This document shows, in pieces, positions 23,151 through 34,630 of a DNA stretch of 64,000 bases. Within the stretch, counting starts at the first letter, position 1, and the number at the start of each line of letters is the position of its first letter. The translations under genes were made by a program, and so were the position numbers. Under the pieces are notes generated by a model. The model worked only from the letters and a program-made list of their open reading frames with translations, did not search any database and had not been told where the DNA came from. This stretch comes from Paragorgia papillata (Eukaryota > Cnidaria > Anthozoa > Scleralcyonacea > Coralliidae), in the NCBI GenBank assembly GCA_035771165.1, contig JAWNZC010000119.1, forward strand, positions 62,001 to 126,000, in the 5' to 3' direction.

Positions 23151-23204
23151 GGCTATGGAAAAACCTCTCGTTTCTATCAAGTGCTGATAACTCCCTATGT
23201 ACTG

Positions 23205-24305
23205 CGATTCCCAGTTGAGTTTGGAACGCCTATAGTTTTGTCGTAATGTTTCGACGTTTGAACAAACAGTTTTGACGTAATGCGAGGCATGTTGTCAAGG
23301 CGTGGCCAAGTTGTTGTCAAGCAGTTCTATATTGATTCATCACTAGTTGTCAACTTGACTGGCTTTCTCATCGCTTTGTCTTGCTGTTTAATAGCGCCAA
23401 AACTATACAAACTACATGGATAGAGTAAGCACAAGAGGAAGAACGTACGTGAAAGGTCGCGCTTTAGGAAATGACTTGCGAAGTCTAATTATTGACGAAA
23501 TAATTATTGGTGGCGGCGACTCAGAGACCGGTTTAAATATAAAGGTAATTTATAAACAACTGTGTATATCATATAACTTCAGTAAATCGTTCATTAGCAA
23601 CGGTAGTAATCTTTTTGTGCGTGTACTCTTTTCCTGTTAACATTCGGCAATGAAGCGTTCTTGATAATGCCGAACGAGATGTCCCGCCAAATATATCACC
23701 ATATTTATCAAGTTCTCTAAGCAGTTCCCGATTTGATATGCTTGGGTTTGCACTAACTAGAGTCTCTATAAATTCGAGATCTCCTTGGCTGAGGTGACTT
23801 GGATTTCCTCCTTTGTGTGGACGTGGATTTATCGTTTTATTATTGCAAAAAGCAACCCAAAGGTTTTTAACCATCGTGTTACTGACTTTAAATTTTTCTG
23901 CTACAGTTTTGAAGTTCCCGTTGAAATAACCGGTCTCTGAGTCGCTGCCACCAATAATTATTTCGTCAATAATTAGACTTCGCAAGTCATTTCCTAAAGC
24001 GCGACCTTTCACGTATTCATACCAAAACCGATGATGCGCGGCGTGCCCAAAATAAACATGTCATGTTTTTCGCTGAAACATTAAACGAATCCGTCTGCAT
24101 TCCTTAGCCTTTGAAATTGACACCGTGAGATCACTGCAATATGATTGGTCATTTGCAACTTTTGAATTTAGAACTGCTTGACAACAACTTGGCCACGCCT
24201 TGACAACATGCCTCGCATTACGTCAAAACTGTTTGTTCAAACATCGAAACATTACGACAAAACTATAGGCGTTCCAAACTCAACTGGGAATCGCAGTATC
24301 ACCTT
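23205..24305. repeat. foldback: inverted duplication of transposase 5' region
   Basis: 23205-23325 and 24175-24300 are reverse complements (GGAACGCCTATAGTTTTGTC; GGCGTGGCCAAGTTGTTGTC). 23416-23535 is an inverted copy of the first coding part of the exon at 23895-24012. The two arms face each other around the exon body. Confidence 0.8.
23569..24012 (-). pseudogene. paired-domain-like HTH exon of a Tc1/mariner-type transposase
   Basis: A continuous minus-strand frame of 147 codons. It reads KGRALGNDLRSLIIDEII, GYFNGNFKTVAEKFKVSN then TMVKNLWVAF, a linker NPRPHKGGNPSHLS, then GDLEFIETLVSANPSISNRE, LLRELDKYGD and SRSALSRTLHCRM. This is the two-HTH paired-like DNA-binding layout of Tc1-type transposases (a GNFKTVAEKF helix, a GG linker, and a second RELL...L HTH). 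The DDE catalytic part is absent; the frame ends where the foldback begins (about 23560), so the gene is broken. The true start may lie slightly upstream of 24012, since the frame stays open to YEYVKGR. Confidence 0.6.
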
Positions 24306-24625
24306 TCAATGTTCACGAAGCAATGCAGCTTGCGCATCACGTGACACGTTTTTTCGATGGTTCCCGACATCATTTTGGCGCCCCTTTGAAGTTCGCCGGC
24401 TAGCCTAACCAGTCTCCCTTCTATTAACCGTGATTTGAACAACCAATCAGATCGCGATGATATATGGATTCCCCCAGAGCCTTTTAACGCGCGCCAGCAC
24501 GGGAGAGGCTCTGGGGACGATAAGGGTTATACGTCCATGTCCTATTTACACGAATTGCCATCCTTAGGTTAGGTTGTGTGTTGGGGTAAGGCTTTCATGA
24601 AGTACTTGGGTTATGTAGGACATGG

Positions 24626-25234
24626 AATTATTACCAGAATGCTGGCGAAGTTGAAGAACTTAGAAGGCTTGTGATAGCAAAAATTACAGATGTCAGTTCC
24701 AATCTAGTAAACCCTTCTGTGGTCCTGAATGTTGAAGATGAACTAGAGAGAATTGAGCAAATTGTAGAAGCAGTTCACTGTTTGGATTCTGCGATAAGAT
24801 TGCCAGAGGATATTTATCGAGACATTTCTTCAGCCAAAAGAATAATCGAAAACTTTAGCTCCACTTCTTCTAGAACTCCCAGAATTCTCACCGGTGTGCC
24901 AGGACGCCTTTCTTATGAAATTAATGAAGATCAGCTACAATCACTGATAGACCTAGAATTTAACGTTCCACAGATCTCAGAGTTGCTTCAAGTGTCGAAA
25001 ACGACAATTGAGCGGCGCCTTGCCGAATATAACATTTCAGCGAGATCGTACAGCACCATTACGGATGAGGAACTAGACAATCAAGTGAAGGACATAAAAC
25101 TGTTTAATCCTAACGTCGGATCAAAAAATCTTGCTGGATATCTAGCATCTCGTAACATAATAAGCATGAGCATATGCCCTCGGACCACCCTAGAAGAGTC
25201 CCTTTTTGTAAACGCCTCCTTAAAGGGCATATGA
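24626..25234 (+). pseudogene. Ginger-type integrase-family transposon protein, N-terminal part
   Basis: An open frame (GTG or ATG-less at 24671, open upstream to about 24630). It has an N-terminal helical region (DELERIEQIVEAVHCLDSAI) and PGRLSYEINEDQLQSLIDLE, then an HTH, FNVPQISELLQVSKTTIERR, then LAEYNISARSYSTITDEELD and a PNVGSKNLAGYLASRNI stretch. This order (Leu-rich helices, resolvase-like HTH, YS.I.D.ELD, PN.G...M.G.L) precedes the integrase core in a transposon protein family widespread in fish and cnidarians. The rve core with its D,D,E residues is missing: the frame runs into a palindromic MITE at 25220 and stops at 25234. Truncated relic. Confidence 0.6.
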
Positions 25235-25716
25235 CTCGAAAATTAAGTTTGTCTTATTGAAAAGAACATTTAAAATGATAAAATAACATCTTTTGCAGTT
25301 TTTGGTTTCCTTGCTTCGTTTTTGAGATATTCCAGTTTGTTTGATATGCCATTTGCACAACTTTCTACGTCACACGTGCATAATGGGTATTATGAGTTAA
25401 CGAGAGAAGGTTACACATCTTTGCTATTGTGAAACGAAATCACTTGGAATTCTACATGTCTGGTGTTGTGGGTAGAAACACGCACATGCTTCCTTTGACT
25501 TAAGCCCATGTTTTCATAATAGCAAAGATATGTAACCTTTTCTGATAACTTATTATGCACATGTGACGTAAAAAGTTGTGTCATTTGCATATCAAACAAG
25601 CTGGAATATCTCAAAAACGAAGCAAGGAAACCAAAAACTGCAAAAGATGTTATTTGATCATTTTAAATGTTCTTTTCAATAAGACAAACTTAATTTTCGA
25701 GTCATATGCCCTTTAA
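25220..25716. mobile_element. palindromic MITE with TTAA at both ends
   Basis: Starts TTAAAGGGCATATGACTCG and ends CGAGTCATATGCCCTTTAA. The arms of about 210 bp are near-perfect inverted repeats (GCAAAAGATGTTATTT.ATCA; GAAACCAAAAACTGCAAAAG) with a centre of about 80 bp. It interrupts the integrase frame. TTAA ends suggest a piggyBac-like target, but the termini lack the usual CCC, so the class is open. Confidence 0.75.
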
Positions 25717-25739
25717 CGGGAAAATCCTTAAAAAGCCCT

Positions 25740-26175
25740 GTTCACTTCAGCCCCCCCGGAGGCCCGGACAAAAACAAAACTCTACGCCCTCTGCTCTACG
25801 CCTATGGCAGGAGGTCTTGTTAGTTAATAACTCTCTTATCAAGCAGCTGTATGATTGGTCGAAATGAAATTCCGGTGACGTATATTAAGAACAACCTCCA
25901 CTTACGGTGACTTACCCACTTAACCATTTTGACATTCTCTTGAATCTCTTCCCCTAAGTTCAGCAGGAAAGCAGTACTCTTTTTGCCCAGCACAGACGAC
26001 ACTGTGAAACCACAAGACTAACAATATGGGTGGTATGTATTCCTCAATAATGCTCTACCTCTTTTAGTTTTAAGCAATACTAATCCCCGACCCCTCTTCC
26101 GGTGACGACCGAAGCTTGTCTTTAATAGCCGCCACTGAGGCTAAGCTTGTCGTCTCATGATTAATCATCAGATTT
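25740..26175. other. no supported gene
   Basis: Short frames only. No domain or splice-supported exon seen. Confidence 0.35.
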
Positions 26176-26178
26176 AAA

Positions 26179-26378
26179 GGCCTGGCCAAACGCTTTCAAC
26201 ATTTCATGCAACATCGTTCAACATTGTTGAACGCATGTTGAACGAAATTTTGAACATGTTCAAATTTCGTTCAACATCATTCAACACCATTCAACAACGT
26301 TCAACATCATTCAACAGGGTGGCCAAACGCTTTCATTGAACGATGTTGAATGAAATGTTGAAAGCGTTTGGCCAGGCC
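26179..26378. mobile_element. GGCCTGGCCAAACG foldback MITE, copy 1
   Basis: TIRs GGCCTGGCCAAACGCTTTCA and its reverse complement at the other end. The inside is built of CATTCAACA / TGTTGAACG direct and inverted repeats. A larger relative is at 36396-36840. Confidence 0.8.
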
Positions 26379-26384
26379 CATTTC

Positions 26385-27110
26385 AAACGTCGTTCTTAGT
26401 CTCATGTGCCGAACCTAATACAAGCATTCAGTGCGGCAGAAGACTGAGAAGAGCGACGTTTGAATCAATTAAGAGCGGCAGATTGTATTTCGAGCGGTAT
26501 ATTGTATTTGGAGCGGTATATTGTACTAGGAGCGGCAGATTATATTTGGAGCGGCAAGGCCTGTCGCATTATCGGCGACGTTGGAGCGACTCTGATTCAA
26601 ACTCGTCGAACTTCTCATGTGCCGAACCTAATGCATAAAATTATTTTAATGTATTATCGCTGTCACTGATCATCCGCAAGGTTTTCGTCGGGTTTTAATA
26701 ATTTGTGGAATTATAGGTTCGACGAATTAAGTTCAACGTTTAAATCGAGGCCGCTCCAGAGCCGCTCCAACGTCGAATCTATTTGTATTAATGCGTTTGA
26801 AACAGGCCTAAATTTATATCCAAATTCCTTTCTAAACAACGGCTTATATATATTCCTTTATTTCCGCTTACTGGTGATCAGATTATTATCACAAGATAAT
26901 AACGTACTAGCATTTTGAAAAGATGTTAGGCCCAGTTCAAACGTCGCGCTTATCATGTGCCGAACCTAATTCCTTCACTAAAAATCCCTAGAACATGCTA
27001 ATTCGAAGTGTTAGGCACATGATGAGTTCGACGTTTGAACAATTAAGTTCGACGATTTTAATTAATTTCTACGCCCACATTATGTTCGACCGAGGTGGTC
27101 GCGCTTAGGT
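26385..27110. repeat. CATGTGCCGAACCTAAT / TTCGACGTTTGAA repeat cluster
   Basis: Multiple inverted copies of CATGTGCCGAACCTAAT (26404, 26616, 26955) and GTTCGACGTTTGAA, plus an array of GAGCGG(C/T)A(G/T)ATT (26470-26560). A related fragment is at 28745-28800. Compound non-autonomous elements. Confidence 0.6.
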
Positions 27111-28115
27111 CGAATTTATTAGGGTGTGCATGTGTTTACATGATACCGGTACGAGTTCGCCCCGGTTCCTATTGTGGCTCTGTTGTTGTTTAAATGAACC
27201 AGTACAAAATTCCATACCAGTACAAGCCATACTGGCACGAGTTGATCCCGGTAGTTGTACTGCACTGCAAAACCACAAAAACTTGTCAAAATAAATTTTC
27301 TTGTTTCAAGATCCATTTTCTTATTTTAAGAACATTTGTCTCGTTTCAAGGAAAAAAATCTTGATAAGAAAAACTAAGAGGAACGTTTCTTGTTTTAAGA
27401 AAATTTATGACTTGTTTATCATGGAATGACATTTTCGTGAAAACATGAAACTTAATACGCACGGCGGTCTTTTCGAGTAAATAGAGAGCTTAAGCATACA
27501 GGCGTTTTAGAGCCACGGACGGCGATTGAATTCAATAGCATTTTTCATTCAAAACAATGATAATGAGCAATTTAAAATTCCAAGAGCAAAGTGAACGCCG
27601 TCGTCGTTCTACACAAGACGTCATTGAGAGCATTTTCTCGTTCTTGAGACGACGGGAACATCTAGAACGTTGAGGCCTGTCATCGTTGTTTTACTACAAT
27701 AGACATGCTTTTAAAGTAGAAAACTTGTATTTTAAGGGGGATATGATAATTTCATTACATTACAATATAAATATATACAAGATCTGTATTTTTATATAAA
27801 GATGAAATTTAAGCTTATGAGCTAACAGTTTAGATATGTGATTATTCATAGCCTTTGTTTTGGGTAAAAAAGTCTTTTCAAAGAATATGTGGTTCAGTAG
27901 TTCTGTATTGTATTCCTGTTCTTCCGGTCACCGCCCGTGTCTCAAAAACGCCTAATATGCTTAGATCATTACTGTTTGTATCGTAAGTGCATAACTTGTA
28001 GTAGTTATAAGCGCGCCGGCATGTAATCGATGCGCTGAGTAGTTTGAAGAAGTACGTTCCGCATTCACCTGACAACAGGCTAGTGTAAGGCAGATTAAAG
28101 TCAATTATCTACTCA
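27110..28115. other. no supported gene; CTTGTTTTAAGA short repeats
   Basis: 27120-27250 has inverted GGTACGAGTT / ACTGGCACGAG motifs; 27290-27400 has TTCTTGTTTTAAGA-type repeats. No coding evidence. Confidence 0.4.
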
Positions 28116-28121
28116 CAATTA

Positions 28122-28269
28122 CAGTAAAAACCCGCTAACAAGAACCTACATTTCACAAAATCAGCCTGGGATAGGTTCTTATATTCTTATATATTCTTAT
28201 ATAAATAAATTCTCAATTTCAGCCTGAGGTTCTTAATAGGAGTAGGTTCTTGTTGGCGGGTTTTTACTG
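28122..28269. mobile_element. small TIR MITE, TA target (pogo/mariner-like)
   Basis: Termini CAGTAAAAACCCGC and GCGGGTTTTTACTG are inverted and each is flanked by TA (28120-28121 and 28270-28271). A second inverted pair lies just inside (AAGAACCTA / TAGGTTCTTGTT). 148 bp. CAG ends with TA target duplication fit pogo/Tigger MITEs. Confidence 0.8.
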
Positions 28270-28984
28270 TATTCTGTTTTCTTTTCTCGCTCTCTTCGGA
28301 TTTACCGTCACCATTTTTCGACAAGAAAATAATGAGAAATAGACAAGAAAAACGAAAACCGTGCGATTCATGGCACAATTATTCATGTTAAGCGGTACAT
28401 TCGCGTAGGTGGCCACTGACCAAATTCAATGAATGCCAGGCTATGTCGAACCATAGTCTAGAAAATAGACATGGTTTGGAAGCTCACAAAAGTCATTGTT
28501 GTATGTTTTTGTTCAGGTTTATGGAAATATTTGCACTTTCATGGTTACTGAACATATTGTGTTTTCTGTATAATGAAGCAATCATCCAATAGCAACGTTT
28601 GGGTTCAATCACTCAACCGTACTGTTTAAATATTAATAAACCTAAAACAAAGGATTTGGCACCTTCATGTACCTTTCGACATGAATCGTAGCTTCATTGT
28701 TAACCGCTTTGAAGTTTTCCGGGTTTCCAAACGATGTCTATATTTTATATTAACTATGGTCGAACTTAATATGTATTAAGTTCGGCGACGTTTGAAGTGG
28801 TCAACGGGTGGTATGGCAACGATTTCATATTACTATTGTAAATGGTATATTTTGGTACGAGACCATCTGAAAGACCTAGATATGGCAAGCTGAATATCAC
28901 ACGTCTTTTTCCAAGTTTATAGTTTACAATTATCATTCATAGACCAACTTGTAGTTTCATTTAGGCCCACATGCAAATTAGTTT

Positions 28985-29700
28985 TCTATTCAAAAGAAAT
29001 AGAATACTAGAATATGCCTACTCTGTATGGAATCCTTACACTAAAGCCCCGCACAGACGACCAAGTTTTTCTTGACAAGTTCCTTGCTAACTTTCCTTGC
29101 TCGTGTGTACGATGAACACGTTTTCTTCAAACAATTTTCCTTGACAAGTTATAATTTCTCGTGTGTATACGGTTGGACAAGTTTTCCTTGACAGTAATGA
29201 TCGCGTAATAAGCTTCGGAGATGAGTTGTCAAGTTTTCCTTGACGACTATACACACGAACAAATTTCCTTGTTCAAAAGCTGGCATGACCATGCAGCAAT
29301 AAAAAGCTGGCATGACCAGCAATAAAACTTGTCAAGGAAAAACTTGTCAAGGAAAACTTGGTCCGGTGCGGCGCTTAAAAGGAACATTAATTAATAACAT
29401 CGAGATGATACAGCGCAGGGCTGCTAGATGTTTTATAAGATCCAGCAAGGTCTTGTATATGTTTCCCTAAGGAGGTGTGCCTTTTAAGTAGAGTTTCCAG
29501 GTTGCCTAACACCTCTCCTTTTCGTCACATCCAGTGCAGTAATAACATATATAAGTATTCATTTTATCTTAGAACAATAGTTACGTGGAATCAGATTCCA
29601 TATATAGTAATCTTTCGTCTATATCTAGTATTCCAAGCTTCAAAACCTCCGCTATACCTACAATTAAGTCCCTCTGTCATCCATCTTATTGATTGATTTT
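28985..29700 (+). pseudogene. LINE reverse-transcriptase 3' end, interrupted by a MITE
   Basis: Translated pieces in order: RILEYAYSVWNPYT just before 29045; after the MITE, NNIEMIQRRAARCF; then, in another frame, YKYSFYLRTIVTWNQIP. These match the familiar C-terminal string of CR1/jockey-type LINE reverse transcriptases (LEYA..VWDPHT, I..IEMIQRRAARF, YK.SFF.RTI..WN.LP). Several stops and frame changes make it a dead 5'-truncated copy. Confidence 0.65.
29045..29375. mobile_element. MITE nested in LINE, TSD TAA
   Basis: TIRs AGCCCCGCACAGACGACCAA and, inverted, AGCGCCGCACCGGACCAAG, flanked by TAA (29042-29044 and 29376-29378). Inner CTTGACAAGTT / AACTTGTCAAG motifs repeat. Its removal restores LINE continuity (WNPYT to NNIEMIQ). 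The 3-bp TAA target suggests a PIF/Harbinger relative. Confidence 0.8.
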
Positions 29701-29885
29701 GTATTTTACTTTCTTATTACTTGTATATTTAAATCATTTTATTAGTTGTTTTTTTCCCGTCCTTTTCCTTTGTTTTAATATATATCATATGTACTATATT
29801 ATTAGTTATGTACCTGTAAATCTCCTATAGTATAATGTAACACTGATTTCGGAGTATTTCATTAAAGCAATTAAAGCATTCAATT

Positions 29886-30190
29886 TTGTCCCCTATGCAA
29901 ATTATATCGTGTCTATTAAAGCGTAACGGGAAGATAACATAGGCTGGGACTGTTTTTTTCATGTTTTGAATTCATTATTTTTAGACACCACGTTCAGGAT
30001 TATTGTCAAGGATAATCGATAAGCAAATTTTATCCTTATAGAAATACCTAAACATTAAAAAGTTTCTGAAATCAGAAATGTTGTGTTTACTACGGCTGCT
30101 TCAGCCTCATGTTATAAATGCTGAACGTTTTATCCTGACTCAGACCGAAACTCCGATTTCGTCCATTGCTGGCTTGCTGCCAGCTTCATA
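29886..30190 (-). repeat. dispersed repeat, inverted copy of 17450-17850
   Basis: See 17450-17850: ACATAGGCTGGGACTG, GATTATTGTCAAGGATAATC and GGCTGCTTCAGCCTCATG are shared as reverse complements. Confidence 0.75.
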
Positions 30191-30377
30191 TTACGTTCGG
30201 CACATGACAAGCACTTCGCCCAAAACATGCCCAAGGTACACAGTCACACAGTGGGAGCTTAAGCAAATACAACGCGAATGTCAACGACGGCGTCCTTAAC
30301 ACAATAGAATTTTCCTGGCACAACAAAGAAAATTAATAATTTTTAGTCCCAAGAGTAATCGTAACGCCGTCCCCGTT

Positions 30378-30930
30378 CTATAGTGTGTATCAAAAAAATT
30401 CGAACCCTTAGAAAATGAATTAGCATTCTTTTCAAACAACCTATTGTAGTAGTTTGAAAGCCCTAAGCACTTCGCTGAACCCACAGATGCGTAAAACACA
30501 CGGTCTTATACACCTGGGAAATTAAGATAACTTGAAGTGTATGCATGGTGAAAGTATTTAAAAGCTTTTTCGCTTCGTTTAACTTATGTGCTGATTAATT
30601 TATAACGCAGCACTTTTAGGGCTTTCAAACTACTACAATAGGTTGTTTGAAAATAATGCTAATTCATTTTCTAAAGCCCTAATCAAACGAGAACGCAAGT
30701 CATCGCAAGTTAGCAGTCACGCTATCTCATCCAGCCGCTCTGAATAGTTTCCCGAAAATATCATGTACCGTGACAAAGTTAAAACTTGTTTAAAACACTC
30801 ATGAAACCTTTATTTTGTTAATTGGGGTGTTCAAACGACCGCCACAGAAATTCTGACTAGCAACTTGCGATGACTTGCGTTCTCGTTTGATTAGGGCTTA
30901 AGGGTTCGAATTTTTTTGATAACACACTGT
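30378..30930. mobile_element. palindromic MITE hosting a second MITE
   Basis: Outer arms AAAAAAATTCGAACCCTTA and its inverse (ending about 30925), continuing through TAGAAAATGAATTAGCAT and CAACCTATTGTAGTAGTTTG. The right arm is split by the inner element at 30675-30898. Confidence 0.8.
30675..30898. mobile_element. inner MITE, TSD TAA
   Basis: TIR AGCCCTAATCAAACGAGAAC on both ends (continuing GCAAGTCATCGCAAGTT), flanked by TAA (30672-30674 and 30899-30901). 224 bp. Excising it restores the outer palindrome exactly. Confidence 0.85.
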
Positions 30931-31384
30931 ACATACAACTCGTTATTCAGATCATTTTCACGTCTTCAGGACGACGACGTTAACTCGTGAAACGGCGAAA
31001 CATGTTAGCTAAGTTTGACTTCAAACTATGAGACAAAATGTAATCCTTTTAGAACTCTGAAGCTTTTGGATGTCGAAAAACATACGTTAAGTATTCAATA
31101 CTACGTAAATGATTCGTGGTTTCTGCTAAATAATAGAGTTTAGATTGCCGTAGCCGGTAGCCCGCGTCGGACAGCCGTCGTTTGCTAGCTTGCTTTAAGC
31201 TCCCTAATAACTAATCGACGGGTGGTATGCCGTATAGCAACGATTTGCGGTTAAAACGCAAGACAAGTTTTACAATTCAAAGAGGTCACGGTTAACTGAC
31301 TACCGGTATTATATTAATTTGATATTTGAAGCTAGTTTAGTGACTGCTACAATGATGTAGTGTCTGTATTAAAATCTATCTCAA

Positions 31385-31700
31385 GCAAAAGTTCGGCTCA
31401 TCTTTTGGCCGTCGACGTGTTGTTTGTTGTCTTGAAGACGTGAAAATGCTCTGAGTGGCGTTGTATAAAGAACGAGGACGGTGTTGAGATTACTCTTGGC
31501 CAGGATTACAAATTATTCATTCTCTTTGTTTTGCAAAAAGAATTATTTTGTTTCGAGGACGTCGTCCTTGAGGTTGACGTCGATGAGCTAGCCGGGCTGG
31601 GCAAACCGGAATGAATTTTACCAGCCCAGCTAGCCGGGATGAATTTTAGGGGCTGTTCATATGAGCTTGGCTAGCCTGGCTAACCGGGCTGGCTCGTTTT
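31385..31700. repeat. dispersed repeats: ACACCGTCCTCG family (inverted) and GGCTAGCC family
   Basis: 31385-31520 is an inverted relative of 32735-32850. 31585-31700 has GAGCTAGCCGGGCTGG-type blocks related to 40990-41500. Confidence 0.5.
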
Positions 31701-31849
31701 GTTAGGACCTTACTGTGGCTGTAAAACTTGCATAAAATAAATTTGCTATAACGAACTAGTTCAGTTTAGATGTAATAATAGCATCTTAAAGTTGGTTGAA
31801 ATCTTGTTTTGCGGCCCAGGGAAGTTTCTCGTGACACAAATCATCCCGG

Positions 31850-32534
31850 TGTCCCAGTAAATTTGTCTCCCCCTAAATTCGGACCCCCGGTCCAAATCTC
31901 CTAATAGATTTGGACCCCCGGGGGTCCAACTCTACTAGTAAATATGGACCCCCTCCAAAAGTTAAATATATGTAGTGTGAACACAATAATATACAGGAAA
32001 TTCATAATAGTGAACACTCAGAAGTGTTTTTGTCACTTTATATTAATTAGTGATAAAGAACACGAACCGTAAAATAGAAACCACTACCAGAATAAGTAAA
32101 AGCGATCTCCACGCTCTCCATTTTTAGCGATGTTTATTTATCCTTGTAGTTGTATACATATTTTCCATTTGGTAACTTTTTAGTTTTTTGTAGTACTTAC
32201 TCAGTTTAATAACAGTGTTAAGATTTTTGAATTTAGATAATGTTACTGGCAATAGAATTTTATTTGATGCATAATGTCGCCCAACAATGTTTTTTATTCG
32301 CTATTGCAACGCAATAAGCTCGACTATGTGAGGTTTATAAGTGACTTTGGATATGAAAATTAATGAATGTGACATATTCGTCGTTTTCTGGGTTGTTTTG
32401 GGTATAAAAAATGTTTAAAAAGGGGGGGTCCAAATCCGCTAAAGGGGGGGGGTCCATATTTACTAGTAGATTTGGACCCTCCGGTCCAAATCTACTAGGA
32501 GATTTGGACCGGGGGGTCCAAATCCGCCGTGACA
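31850..32534 (-). mobile_element. Ginger-like non-autonomous element, copy 2, TSD CCGG
   Basis: Inverted and shorter (685 bp) relative of 8438-9372. Termini TGTCCCAG and CGTGACA, with CCGG on both sides (31846-31849 and 32535-32538). The interior shares GAAACCACTACCAGA (inverted in copy 1) and TTTAGCGATGTTTATTTATC. It sits inside a GGCTAGCCCGG-rich repeat. Confidence 0.85.
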
Positions 32535-32734
32535 CCGGTTCACCGGGCCAGCCCGGCAAGTTTGTGTTCATTCCGGGTTGGCTCGCTTTCCATAAGCTCC
32601 CTAATTATACCTAATCGGCGGGTGGTATGCCGTATGGCGACGATTTGGGGAGGGCGGGACCATATTATTAGGGCTGACCTTAAGATCTACGACGGCAACT
32701 TCGAGGACGACATCCTTCAAACAAAAGCATTCTT

Positions 32735-32850
32735 CTTGCAAAACAAAGATAATGAATAATTTCTAGTCCCAAGAGTAATCTGAACACCGTCCTCGCTCTG
32801 TATACAACGCCACTCAGAGCATTTTCACGTCTTCAGGACGACGTTGAGGC
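32735..32850 (+). repeat. ACACCGTCCTCG dispersed repeat
   Basis: Best copy of the family: AATGAATAATTTCTAGTCCC, ACACCGTCCTCGCTCTGTAT, GAGCATTTTCACGTCTTCAG. Confidence 0.6.
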
Positions 32851-33213
32851 TCGCGGGGTGATGAGAACTGTTGTCTGAGATTGCCTTAACACAGACACTG
32901 CAACCGTTTTAAAACTTTGAAAATTATAAAACAAGCTTCAAGTATTGAATACAGTTAGGGTAGTCAGTTAACCGTGACTTCTTTTTAATGCTAAAAATTG
33001 AATTGCTTTTTAACTGCCGTCGTCGTCCTAGCATCTTAAGGTCTCTATTGTCACGCAGAGATACGCCAAATCGTTTGCAACCTGGTTTGCAACCATACGC
33101 CAAGGTCATTTGGTGATCGCTTTTGACGCCGCCGAAAATGCCCAAAAAGAAATGACGGAAATTCACAGTTTGTGAGTTTGATAAATTTGGGCTGGAGGCC
33201 AAACGTCGAATCT

Positions 33214-33649
33214 ATTCTCGGTTTTCACTCACGTGATCGGTGGCCCCGTTGGGGTGGTGAAATAATACGAAATGTTGAGCTATCATTTCCTTCAAATTAT
33301 GAAGCTTAACCACGATTAAAACCACCATCTGATTGGACAACCTTTTAAAACGAAACCTCACCCCCATACCACCCCCCGGTAATCACGCCCCCCGGAAACC
33401 CTAAACCTAATCACAACCCTCCGGAAAAATGTGCCGCCTCTCATACCCCGACCACAACACCCCTATAGGATTTTTACCTTTATGTGTTCAAGTTTAACAT
33501 CCCGCTTGTGGGATGGTTTTATTAGATGGTTAAGCTTCATAATTTGAAACCGATGATACCTCAAATGTTTGAATAAGAATAGGCCGTTTCATTGTTTCTG
33601 TGCATGCACCAACATGGCCGCCGTGACGTCAGATGAAAACCAAGAATTG
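33214..33649. mobile_element. TIR MITE, GGTTTTCACTCACGTGATCG family
   Basis: Ends ATTCTCGGTTTTCACTCACG and, inverted, ATTCTTGGTTTTCATCTGAC, each running on to GG(T/C)GGCC. Inner pair TATGAAGCTTAACCA / TGGTTAAGCTTCATA. About 435 bp, no coding. Confidence 0.75.
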
Positions 33650-34630
33650 TTTGAGATAAATCTCGTCAAGACATCGAGTTCGACTGATGATCATTGATTA
33701 GTCATAAAACGTTTGAGTTTTGAGGTTTGACAGGGAGCGGGATATCTCCAGTGATTAGAAGGGTTAATGGACCTGTGAGAACAAAATAAATTCACGCAAA
33801 CATACTATTACTTGAGAGATGAGCTGTTAAAAGTAAATTTATTTTAATGATTTACGGAACTATAAGTTAAAATACGGCTATATTTTCCAAGTTTATATAA
33901 TTATACAACAGTAACAACGGTAAACCTTACTGTGAAATTGGGCCACCTGTGGACTAACAATGTTTCAATTTTCAATATTGGCTCACGTGAACATCATGCA
34001 AAATTCTAACAGCGGGGTGCTTTATGTACTATTTAAAACACGAGCAGGAGTGTTTTATCAGATATATATAGATCTGATAAAACACGTTCTGCGAGTGTTT
34101 TGAATGGCTTAAAAAAACGATCACCATTTGGTAAGTTCGTTGGCGTAGTAATTTTGAAAAATAACGTTGTCTAAGGCGAGAAAATCAAAGCTAAAGTTTA
34201 TGTAAATCAGGAGAAAATTTTATCACATATAAAACCACGATACGGTTATGATTTTTCTTTGTGTTTTCCTCATGAATTATTAATGAGTTTTTTAAGCTTT
34301 ATACAAACAATCTTGGATTTCATCTATTGAAATCAGAGAAAGATTATAAACTGAAGGTTTTTTATCGCCGCCCAAAGATAAGATGATTGTCTTTAGATCA
34401 TATTTCTGTCTAGAATAGTCTGGTGTTAGACACAGTAAAATAGTCTGGTATCTGGAGACCAGCTGAAAACTAGAATTTCTTGTTTTTCGATGACGTCGTG
34501 ATGATGTGGCATTTAGTTTGTGAAATCACAAAAGGCGAATCATATTGACTGAAAAAAATAATTAAAAAGACTTTTGTTTGAGGAGCAACGAAGCGTTAAC
34601 TTCCTGACATTACAGTCAACTCTACATAAG
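33650..34630. other. no supported gene; short inverted repeat at 34040-34090
   Basis: Contains GAGTGTTTTATCAGATATAT / GATCTGATAAAACACG (34048-34095) and a TTAATGGACCTGTGAGAACA string shared with 44573-44592. Probably intronic to paralogue 2. Confidence 0.4.

Larger units (their letters stand above)
20072..24432 (-). mobile_element. 4.4-kb TIR DNA transposon with paired-type HTH transposase exon
   Basis: The outer 34 bp are perfect inverted repeats (20072-20105 and 24399-24432; CACGGTTAATAGAAGGGAGA then CTGGTTAGGCTAGC). A second match, CGTGTCACGTGATGCGC, lies about 75 bp further in on both sides. The right third carries a minus-strand transposase 5' exon (23569-24012) and a foldback of it. 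No clear TSD is visible, and flanking similarity (CGCG.TCTG) means the true ends could lie slightly outside. The interior (20500-23150) is AT-rich with a SINE and no intact ORF, so it is probably inactive. Confidence 0.6.
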
